From the NCBI GenBank assembly GCA_910583785.1, contig CAJTZK010000028.1, positions 1 through 7,883 on the forward strand: a DNA stretch of 7,883 bases, in the 5' to 3' direction. The position numbers and the translations under genes were made by a program. Shown in pieces: positions 1 through 5,410 of the stretch (within the stretch, counting starts at the first letter, position 1; each line of letters opens with the position of its first letter). The notes under the pieces are model-generated. The model was not told the DNA's origin, did not search any database, and was given only the letters and a program-made list of their open reading frames with translations. The DNA comes from an uncultured Oscillibacter sp. Its GTDB lineage: Bacteria > Bacillota > Clostridia > Oscillospirales > Oscillospiraceae.

Positions 1-47
1 CCTCCATGGACGGCCCTTCTTTCTTAAAGATGGATATGAATTTGTAA
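1..47 (+). CDS. C-terminal tail of an unidentified upstream gene (partial)
   Basis: The frame beginning at base 3 is open from the window edge and ends at TAA 45-47, giving the tail SMDGPSFLKMDMNL. The stop overlaps the Shine-Dalgarno of the next gene (AAGGAGG, 46-52), as is common between genes of one operon. A coupling-protein (VirD4/TraG) or other transfer gene would be expected here from the usual order in such elements, but 14 residues are too few to identify it. The frame that continues into the next gene is also open to the edge, so this partial gene is only moderately supported. Confidence 0.4.
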   Translation, partial: SMDGPSFLKMDMNL

Positions 48-61
48 GGAGGAATCTCAAC

Positions 62-403
62 ATGAATCCCAAGAAACTGCTTCGCATCCTGATGACCGCC
101 GCGATGGTATGTGCCGTGTGCTGCACCACGGCTCTCGCCGTTGGAGGCAGCGGCGACGTCTCCGGCGCTATCCAGCAGACCTGGACCGCCGCCTCCGGGC
201 AGGTCAAAACCGTCGTTGATACCGTGGTATTCCCGGCCCTGGATATGATCCTCGCCATCGCCTTCTTTATCAAGGTGGGCAGCGCCTACTTCGATTACCG
301 CCAGCGGGGCCAGTTTGAGTGGACTCCGCCCGCCATCCTTCTGGTCTGCCTCATCTTCTGCCTCACCGCCCCCTCCTACATCTGGGGCATCATCGGAATG
401 TGA
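62..403 (+). CDS. DUF3852-like small secreted membrane protein (VirB2/pilin-like position)
   Basis: This 113-residue protein begins with a classical signal peptide: basic MNPKK, a hydrophobic core, then TALA before VGGS, so cleavage is likely near residue 26. Two further hydrophobic segments lie at about 54-72 and 89-110, separated by a short basic loop (DYRQRGQ). Signal peptide plus two membrane helices in about 110 residues is the VirB2-pilin/DUF3852 plan seen in Clostridial conjugative elements; the family name is from memory of such elements. The ATG at 62 is chosen because a near-perfect Shine-Dalgarno (AAGGAGG, 46-52) lies 9 bases upstream and the signal peptide starts there, although the frame is open further upstream. 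Its place ahead of a VirB6-like gene fits a membrane component of the mating channel. The pilin role is inferred. Confidence 0.75.
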   Translation: MNPKKLLRILMTAAMVCAVCCTTALAVGGSGDVSGAIQQTWTAASGQVKTVVDTVVFPALDMILAIAFFIKVGSAYFDYRQRGQFEWTPPAILLVCLIFCLTAPSYIWGIIGM

Positions 404-543
404 TGCGTCATGAATTGTTCCGGGGAAAGAACCGCGGAAGACCATGGCCCCCAGCATCCCGAAACCGCCATGTGGGGAGGCCCTGTTATGCGTGGCTGGA
501 GGAACCGAGCCGGGTTAAGGATGATACAAGCGTTCGAGATTAA
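403..543 (+). CDS. Possible small coupled ORF, 46 codons, unknown
   Basis: The stop of the pilin-like gene overlaps an ATG (TGATG, 401-405), the arrangement used for translational coupling. The ORF from 403 runs to TAA 541-543 and encodes a basic, proline- and arginine-containing peptide (starts MRHELFRGKNRGR, ends VKDDTSVRD). It has no Shine-Dalgarno of its own, no recognised domain and somewhat shadow-like composition. It fills nearly all of the 158-base gap before the next gene. If it is not real, the gap holds nothing else I can identify: no terminator and no convincing promoter. Confidence 0.25.
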   Translation: MRHELFRGKNRGRPWPPASRNRHVGRPCYAWLEEPSRVKDDTSVRD

Positions 544-561
544 TAAGAAGGAGAAGCTGAA

Positions 562-1269
562 ATGCCAGTATTAACAGAAGAACAGGCCCAATCAAACCCC
601 ATCCTCCATCTGGCAGCGGAACTCCGGCGGCGCACTTGTGGAATGTGCGATGTGGGTGTAGGCGCGTGGGGTTTCGGCATCAACACGCTTCCGCTGACGA
701 AGGTAGGGACCATTGTATGCATGGACCCCGATCCTTACGGAGAGGCACCGTTACCCCCTGAGATCACGGAATATACTGTAACCCTCAAATCCACATGCAA
801 TGAGCAGAACAGCGTTCAATGTGGCAAGGCCATCCATTCGGAGGAACTCCAGCGGCTTTGCGGGGATCAGGATATCATGACCCGTCTGGTGGCAAGGGCC
901 CTGCTGGAGTTGTCCTCCGCTCCCATTGTGGTTTCAAAGCAGGAGGATGACAGCGCCTATGAATCCATCCGCATTGCGGAGCTGCAGCAAGAGGAGCGGA
1001 TCACCCCGGAAGAAGCCGCGCGGCTTCAAGAGCTTCGATGGTATGAGACGAAAACACCGGAGGAAATCGTGGATTTCCAGCTGTGCATCGGAAAACTCTG
1101 TATGACGATGGAACAATTTCGTGAGGCGGCGGAGGCCGTCTTTAACCGCTCGATCACAGCCGGGACGCTGGATGACTGCCGGATGGAGCTGCTGGAAGAA
1201 CGCAGGGAGATGATAGCGGCCGCCGCCACGAACGCACCGCGCCAGAAAACCGGGCCGGTCATGCTGTAG
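562..1269 (+). CDS. Hypothetical protein, 235 aa, with an N-terminal CxxC
   Basis: I do not recognise this protein. It has a good start: AAGGAG (548-553) lies 8 bases before the ATG. It is soluble, with no signal peptide or membrane segment. Nine cysteines are spread along it (residues 26, 29, 53, 79, 87, 100, 175, 180, 206). C26/C29 form a CGMC pair and C175/C180 a second close pair, so metal binding or redox activity is conceivable but unproven. Residues 132-160 and 183-222 are charged and helix-rich (for example AELQQEERITPEEAARLQEL and MELLEERREMIAAAA). It lies between the pilin-like and VirB6-like genes, where the usual element has no such gene, and is followed by a strong terminator. 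It is therefore probably accessory cargo or a regulator rather than a channel subunit. Its start region is less GC-rich than the transfer genes. Confidence 0.7.
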   Translation: MPVLTEEQAQSNPILHLAAELRRRTCGMCDVGVGAWGFGINTLPLTKVGTIVCMDPDPYGEAPLPPEITEYTVTLKSTCNEQNSVQCGKAIHSEELQRLCGDQDIMTRLVARALLELSSAPIVVSKQEDDSAYESIRIAELQQEERITPEEAARLQELRWYETKTPEEIVDFQLCIGKLCMTMEQFREAAEAVFNRSITAGTLDDCRMELLEERREMIAAAATNAPRQKTGPVML

Positions 1270-1287
1270 CGGGAGACGTTCTGCATC

Positions 1288-1455
1288 ATGATTCCAAAAC
1301 TATTGTTTTATCAGAGAAAGTATACAAAGTGTGCGGCTGTTGCCGCAAGCCTTCGGCAGACGTGGAGGGAGGCCGCCTTGGACCCGGATTCCACGGTCCA
1401 TCATTTGGATAAGCACATATCACAATTGCATGGGCATTTGCCGCTTGCTTTTTAA
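1288..1455 (+). CDS. Possible small ORF, 55 codons, unknown
   Basis: An ATG at 1288 opens a 55-codon frame ending at TAA 1453-1455, inside the left flank of the terminator hairpin. The product begins MIPKLLFYQRKYTKC and ends with a histidine-rich stretch (STVHHLDKHISQLHGHLPLAF without its last residue). A weak Shine-Dalgarno-like GGGAG lies near 1271-1275, about 12 bases upstream. Codon use is mixed and I recognise no family. The close fit of its stop to the terminator supports a real last gene of this block, but evidence is thin. The 1270-1517 gap otherwise holds only the terminator. Confidence 0.3.
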   Translation: MIPKLLFYQRKYTKCAAVAASLRQTWREAALDPDSTVHHLDKHISQLHGHLPLAF

Positions 1456-1495
1456 GCAGGCACACCGCAGTACAGCGGTGTGCCTGTTTCTTCTT
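1454..1495 (+). terminator. Strong intrinsic terminator upstream of the VirB6-like gene
   Basis: A perfect 11-bp inverted repeat (AGGCACACCGC at 1458-1468 and GCGGTGTGCCT at 1475-1485) encloses a 6-base loop (AGTACA). The stem extends outwards by four more pairs, including one G-T, to 1454-1489. The T-rich run TTTCTTCTT follows at 1487-1495. It closes the block containing the unknown 235-aa gene. The Shine-Dalgarno of the next gene starts only 18 bases further on. Confidence 0.85.
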
Positions 1496-1517
1496 ACCAA
1501 AAATCAACCAATAGGGG

Positions 1518-2435
1518 GTGAATCACATTTTTATATGGGACTTTGTCGCCTCCACGGTCATGGATAACCTCATCGACTGGTTCTACGGACAAATTGTCGG
1601 CTTCCTCGGCAACTTCTTCGCCGAGATGGGGAACATGGGCGTGGAGCTCTTTGACCTGGAATGGGTGCAGGCCATTATTCTTTTTTTCTCCCAGCTGGCT
1701 TGGGCGCTGTTCGCCGTCAGCCTGGTGGTCTCGGCCTTTGAGTTCGGAATCGAATACTCCTCCGGCCGGGGGAACCTCCAGCAGACCGCCATCAACGCCC
1801 TCAAGGGCTTTATGGCCGTCAGTCTCTTCACCACTGTGCCGGTCCGGCTCTACGCCCTGTCAGTCTCCTTGCAGGGAACCTTCGCCACCGGACTCACCGG
1901 ATACGGAAGCAGTATCGGCACCGTGGGAGAGGCCATCATTGCGGACCTCCAAAGCGTGGACAGCCTGGTGGATATGGCGGGACAGACCCTGGACTTTGGC
2001 CTGAGCGTCCTCACCAGCCCCTTCATGCTGCTGTTCTGCATCATCCTCATGGCCTACGCCGTAATCAAGGTGTTTTTCAGCAATCTGAAGCGTGGCGGCA
2101 TCCTGCTCATCCAGATTGCTGTGGGCAGCCTTTACATGTTCAGCGTTCCCCGGGGCTACATTGACGGATTTGTCCAGTGGATCAAGCAGGTCATCGGCCT
2201 GTGCCTGACGGCATTCCTTCAATCCACCATATTGGTGGCGGGCCTGATGGTTTTCAAGGACCACGCCCTGCTGGGCCTGGGGCTGATGCTCTCCGCCGGG
2301 GAGGTTCCCCGCATCGCCGGGACTTTCGGCCTGGACACCACCACCCACGCCAATATCATGAGCGCGGTATACACGGCCCAAACAGCAATCAACACCACCC
2401 GGAACATCGCGCACGCGGTCGCTCCAAAACCATGA
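1518..2435 (+). CDS. VirB6/TrbL-like conjugal transfer membrane protein (CD1112-type)
   Basis: This polytopic membrane protein of about 300 residues has hydrophobic segments near residues 49-77, 94-115, 158-188, 195-211 and 224-245. It shows sequence I associate with VirB6/TrbL-like proteins of CTn/Tn1549-type elements: FIWDFVA at the start, GFLGNFFAEMGNMGVELFDL, NALKGFMAVSLFTTVP, and a C-terminus GLDTTTHANIMSAVYTAQT. In type IV secretion systems VirB6 is the inner-membrane channel component. The start is uncertain. The only standard upstream codon is GTG 1518, but this lies inside the Shine-Dalgarno AGGGGGTGA (1513-1521). An ATT at 1527 has better spacing and would give MFIWDFVA. An ATG at 1560 lacks a ribosome site. 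The gene follows a strong terminator with no space for a promoter and is followed after 13 bases by the DUF4406-type gene. Confidence 0.88.
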   Translation: MNHIFIWDFVASTVMDNLIDWFYGQIVGFLGNFFAEMGNMGVELFDLEWVQAIILFFSQLAWALFAVSLVVSAFEFGIEYSSGRGNLQQTAINALKGFMAVSLFTTVPVRLYALSVSLQGTFATGLTGYGSSIGTVGEAIIADLQSVDSLVDMAGQTLDFGLSVLTSPFMLLFCIILMAYAVIKVFFSNLKRGGILLIQIAVGSLYMFSVPRGYIDGFVQWIKQVIGLCLTAFLQSTILVAGLMVFKDHALLGLGLMLSAGEVPRIAGTFGLDTTTHANIMSAVYTAQTAINTTRNIAHAVAPKP

Positions 2436-2448
2436 CAGGAGAAACAAT

Positions 2449-2808
2449 ATGAACAAACTGGTATACATTGCCTCCCCTCTCTCCGGGGATGTGGAGAAAA
2501 ATCTGGATTTTGCGCGGCAGGCTTGCCGCTATGCCATCTCTCAAAATGTCACGCCTTTTGCCCCGCATCTTCTCTATCCACAGATACTGGATGACAGCGA
2601 TCCGGCGGAGCGGCAGCTTGGCATTGATATGGGAAACCAGATGCTGGAGCTATGCAGAGAACTGTGGCTGTGCGGGGACCGGATCAGCGCCGGAATGGAG
2701 GGAGAGCGGAAGCTGGCGGAGTCCCTGGGCATCCCCGTGCGGCAGATCCAAGCCGAGGAAATTCAATCCATGGGTTTCTCTCCCACCCAGGGGATGGTGA
2801 TGGGATGA
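2449..2808 (+). CDS. DUF4406-type protein (nucleoside 2-deoxyribosyltransferase-like fold)
   Basis: This 119-residue protein carries the hallmarks of the small DUF4406/DUF7768-type family common in phages and mobile elements: YIASPLSGD at residues 5-13, APHLLYPQILDD, a central ELCRELWLCGDRISAGME, then a helix ending KLAESLGIPV. The family is related by fold to nucleoside 2-deoxyribosyltransferases, but its own substrate is unknown. AGGAG (2437-2441) lies 7 bases before the ATG. Its stop overlaps the methyltransferase start as ATGA (2805-2808), so the two are likely translationally coupled. That pairing suggests nucleotide or DNA-base metabolism, an inference from context only. Confidence 0.82.
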   Translation: MNKLVYIASPLSGDVEKNLDFARQACRYAISQNVTPFAPHLLYPQILDDSDPAERQLGIDMGNQMLELCRELWLCGDRISAGMEGERKLAESLGIPVRQIQAEEIQSMGFSPTQGMVMG

Positions 2809-3508
2809 AGCTGACCATGGGAAGCCTCTTTGACGGGATCGGCGGCTTTCCCCTCGCGGCGGTCCGGGCGGGGATTGAACCCCTCTGGGCCAGCGAGATC
2901 GAAGCCTTCCCCATTGAGGTGACAAAATACCGCTTCCCCGGCATGATCCATGTGGGGGACGTCACGAAGCTGGACGGGGCCAAGCTCCCGGCCGTGGATA
3001 TCATCTGCGGCGGCAGCCCATGCCAGGACTGTCTGTGGCCGGAGCGCGCGCCGGGTTGACCGGCTCCCGCTCCGGCCTTTTTATGGAACAGATACGGATT
3101 ATCAAGGAGATGAGAGATGAGGAAAAACGTCATGGATGGACAGGTGTCCATGTTCGGCCCAGATTTGCCGTGTGGGAAAATGTGCCCGGCTGCCTCTCCA
3201 GCGGGCGGGACCCGAAGACGGGGCGGAAAAGGCCGGGCTCGGACTTCCGCCAGGTCCTCGAGGCGTTCCTCCAGATTGAGGAACCAGAGCTTCATGTTAT
3301 TGAACCTCCGGGAAGGCGCTGGAAATATTCTGGGGCCATATTGGGAAATCGATCCACAGTGGCTTGGGTACGGTGGGACGCTCAATACCTCGGAGTGCCC
3401 CAAAGACGCCGTCGAATCTTCCTTATCTGCGATTTTGCAGGAGGACGTCCCATCCAAATACTATTTGACCAGAAAAGCCTGCCTGGGTATCCTGCGGCGG
3501 GCATCTGA
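2805..3508 (+). pseudogene. C5 cytosine DNA methyltransferase, N-terminal part (motifs I-VIII), one-base frameshift
   Basis: The frame from ATG 2805 gives motif I (LFDGIGGFPLA, residues 8-18), motif II around ASEIE, and motif IV GGSPCQD with the catalytic cysteine (Cys73). One base is missing between 3029 and 3030, and the frame ends early at TGA 3057-3059 after 84 residues. Restoring one C at that point gives SPCQDLSVAGARAGLTGSRS and then motif VI (WENVPG) and motif VIII (VPQRRRRIFLI), ending at TGA 3506-3508, 234 residues in all. Such enzymes transfer a methyl group from S-adenosylmethionine to cytosine C5. Even when repaired, this frame lacks the recognition domain and motifs IX-X, which lie in the overlapping frame from 3117. 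The deletion site is not a recognisable slippery sequence, so mutation or sequencing error is likelier than programmed shifting. Confidence 0.82.
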
Positions 3509-4721
3509 ACGGGGAAAAAACCTGCCGGAGCAGTTGGAATTGGCGCTGAAAGCCCAAGCGGGGCTGGTGCCGCTGGCCGCCCCAGCAATTGGCTCCATTG
3601 CCTTCGCCGCAAACCAGAGAGATGAAGTGCGGGATCTCCACGATGTGGCTGGCGCGTTAAGTGCTCAGTCTGGGATGAAGCAGCAGACCTTTATTGCACA
3701 AGATTGCCTGACTCCCTGGGATACCCAGCAGGCAAGGATCTTTACGCCGGAAAGCAGAGCGCCTACATTAGCAGGGGCCGACGGAGGCGGGGGCCGGAAT
3801 CCCGCGGGACTCCTCTTTTCCGCTGGGTTTTGTGCTGGAGCGGGCGCCGCCGCCGGGACCATTGGCTACCAGGCGGAGATTGCTCCCACCTTGAAAGGCA
3901 GTGCCGGCGGAAATATGATGCCCTCCGTCCTCTGCCTCAATGACCAGGGCGGCAGCGTCATGGAATACTCTGAGGATGTGGCGGGAACACTCCGGGCCCA
4001 GGAACACGGCCACCAGCCGCTCGTCCTGAGCGTTTATGAGAACCACGGCATCGACGCCCGCTATACCGGACCGCACAAGATTTCTCCTACAATACCTGCC
4101 AGGGCTGGTACCGGCGGGAACAATCTGCCCCTGGTTTCGGAGATGCCGGAAACACTCTGCATCCTGGGCAACACTATGGACTGCACGGCAAAAAACGGAG
4201 GCCATGGCCTCGGTGTTCAGGAGAATCTTTCGTTTAGCCTGACCGCTGAACATCGACACGCCGTTTTCACCAGGCAGCGGTCGGACTGCTTCCAGGAAGG
4301 CGATATCGCCTCCACAGAGAGCGCCCAGCAGGATAAGGACGCCACGGACTTGGTCTGCACATTTCTTTATCAGGACACCATCGGCGCCCTCACTACCAGC
4401 GACTATAAAGGGCCCAACAGCCAGTATGTACATCAGGACAAGCTGGTAATTGCCGGGCCGAAACTCATCCGAAGGCTCACGCCGACAGAATGTGAACGCC
4501 TCCAAGGGTTCCCCGACGGCTGGACCGATCTGCCGGGGGCGTCGGATTCCGCCAGATACCGGGCCCTTGGGAATAGCGTCGCCATACCCTGTGTGGAATT
4601 TATCATGCGGGGAATCGCCATGGCGTTCGGCGTATGCCCGGCGGCCCTGCCGGATCTTAGCGGGGCCCTTATGTCCGGTCCTGCCGGGGATAACGCCAGC
4701 AGCCTGTCTCGTGGTCGTTGA
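3117..4721 (+). CDS. C5 methyltransferase C-terminal partner: repeat-rich recognition region plus motifs IX-X
   Basis: This 534-residue ORF starts at ATG 3117 with a perfect Shine-Dalgarno (AAGGAG, 3104-3109; 7 bases spacing) and overlaps the N-terminal methyltransferase frame by 392 bases. Residues 1-57 include MDGQVSMFGPDLPCG and a very basic Arg/Ser-rich stretch (31-57). Residues 66-150 contain GAGNILGPYWEIDPQWLG, TLNTSECPKDAVESSLSAIL and KYYLTRKACLGILRRASERG, which I recall from phage and ICE proteins labelled cytosine methyltransferase. Residues 170-447 carry about seven imperfect units of the type APTLKGSAGGNMMPSVLCL or VAGTLRAQEHGHQPLVL. Motif IX (RRLTPTECERLQGFPD, 452-467) and motif X (YRALGNSVAIP, 481-491) end the protein. 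It has no motif I, IV or VI of its own, so it should need a partner subunit. Its last 53 bases overlap the convergent glycosylase gene. A split pair with motifs I-VIII and IX-X in overlapping ORFs is known for M.AquI. Confidence 0.8.
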   Translation: MRKNVMDGQVSMFGPDLPCGKMCPAASPAGGTRRRGGKGRARTSARSSRRSSRLRNQSFMLLNLREGAGNILGPYWEIDPQWLGYGGTLNTSECPKDAVESSLSAILQEDVPSKYYLTRKACLGILRRASERGKNLPEQLELALKAQAGLVPLAAPAIGSIAFAANQRDEVRDLHDVAGALSAQSGMKQQTFIAQDCLTPWDTQQARIFTPESRAPTLAGADGGGGRNPAGLLFSAGFCAGAGAAAGTIGYQAEIAPTLKGSAGGNMMPSVLCLNDQGGSVMEYSEDVAGTLRAQEHGHQPLVLSVYENHGIDARYTGPHKISPTIPARAGTGGNNLPLVSEMPETLCILGNTMDCTAKNGGHGLGVQENLSFSLTAEHRHAVFTRQRSDCFQEGDIASTESAQQDKDATDLVCTFLYQDTIGALTTSDYKGPNSQYVHQDKLVIAGPKLIRRLTPTECERLQGFPDGWTDLPGASDSARYRALGNSVAIPCVEFIMRGIAMAFGVCPAALPDLSGALMSGPAGDNASSLSRGR

Positions 4722-5235
4722 CCACACCTACCGCTTGCAGGAAGGAATAGATGATGACCGTGCCCACGAAGTTCATCCCACGGCGCTTCAAGTCCGCCGA
4801 GACGCGGTCCGACAGCTCGGAGCTGGCCCGGACCTCATCGTCCGTGTTCAGGATAACCTGCCCATCAGTGAAGCCCCAGATGTAGCGGTCAAAGGAACCG
4901 AACTCCTTCTGAATGTTCAGAAACGCCTTCGCGTTTTGGACGGACGCCTGGATTTTGCGCCGATTCCGCACGATCCCCGCGTCCGCCATCAAAGCCTCCA
5001 GCTTTTCAGGGCCGTACCCGGCGATGGTCGCAGGATCGAATCCGTCAAAGGCCCACCGGAACGCCTCACGCTTCTTTAGGATCGTGAGCCAGGACAGCCC
5101 CGCCTGGAAGCCCTCCAGGATCAACATCTCGAAGAGCTTCCGGTCGTCGTGCTCCGGCCTCCCCCACTCCTGGTCGTGATAGGCAGTATAAAGCTCAGAG
5201 GCTGGATCAGCCCAGCGGCAGCGCTTCCATTCCAT
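4669..5235 (-). CDS. tag: DNA-3-methyladenine glycosylase I
   Basis: This 188-residue protein matches Tag over its full length. Tag removes 3-methyladenine from alkylated DNA as the first step of base excision repair, in the cytoplasm. Visible features are RCRWADPASELYTAYHDQEW at the N-terminus, DDRKLFEMLILEGFQAGLSW with the family's conserved Glu41 and Trp49, TILKKREAFRWAF, and the C-terminal NDHETGC. The zinc ligands expected from E. coli Tag are present: Cys6, His20, His175 and Cys179. The start is supported by GAGGGA (complement of 5243-5248), 7 bases upstream. It lies opposite to all neighbours, has its own promoter, and runs tail-to-tail into the methyltransferase partner with a 53-base overlap. 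No terminator is visible between them. A repair glycosylase inside a transfer region is accessory cargo, possibly countering alkylation; that role is inferred. Confidence 0.95.
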   Translation of the reverse strand: MEWKRCRWADPASELYTAYHDQEWGRPEHDDRKLFEMLILEGFQAGLSWLTILKKREAFRWAFDGFDPATIAGYGPEKLEALMADAGIVRNRRKIQASVQNAKAFLNIQKEFGSFDRYIWGFTDGQVILNTDDEVRASSELSDRVSADLKRRGMNFVGTVIIYSFLQAVGVVNDHETGCWRYPRQDRT

Positions 5236-5261
5236 TGTTTATTCCCTCGCTTTCTATCGCC

Positions 5262-5290
5262 ATTATAAGGAATGTTCGGCAGTTACGCAA
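5262..5290 (-). promoter_or_regulatory. Predicted vegetative sigma promoter of tag
   Basis: On the minus strand a perfect -10 box TATAAT (complement of 5262-5267) is preceded by TTGCGT (complement of 5285-5290) with 17-base spacing. Transcription would start near 5255, about 20 bases before the ATG, leaving just room for the ribosome site. The -35 match is only partial. This gives tag expression independent of the transfer operon on the other strand. Confidence 0.6.
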
Positions 5291-5373
5291 GATTAAAAAA
5301 CTTGTCACATATGCTTCGTTTTTTTGATATTTATCGTTGGGTATCGTGAATAGCTTTCAAATGGTTTTAGGGA

Positions 5374-5379
5374 TATACT
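5374..5379 (+). promoter_or_regulatory. Candidate -10 box for the ribbon-helix-helix gene
   Basis: TATACT lies 32 bases before the start at 5411, in the 175-base AT-richer gap between the divergent tag and ribbon-helix-helix genes. No good -35 sits at 16-18 bases; CTTTCA further upstream is a poor match at non-ideal spacing. A promoter here is reasonable because the only gene directly upstream is transcribed away, but the box itself is weakly supported. The rest of the 5236-5410 gap holds only the tag promoter and leader. Confidence 0.35.
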
Positions 5380-5410
5380 TGCTTTACAAAATGAGAAAGG
5401 AGGACCGGAA

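Noticed and set aside
1300..1325. Possible promoter (TTGTTT ... TATACA)
   Set aside because: The spacing between the boxes is only about 12 bases, too short for a normal vegetative promoter.
1286..1567. ORFs on both strands encoding similar peptides (HRCTAVCL / HRSTAVCL)
   Set aside because: The similarity simply reflects the two arms of the terminator palindrome being read on opposite strands.
1860..2468. 202-codon minus-strand ORF
   Set aside because: It lies antisense to the VirB6-like gene; its Gln/His/Gly-rich composition is typical of a reverse reading of a hydrophobic gene.
3768..4727. 319-codon open frame on the minus strand
   Set aside because: It is antisense to the methyltransferase partner, which carries motifs IX and X in the + frame. 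The minus product has no recognisable motif and no ribosome site I could find.
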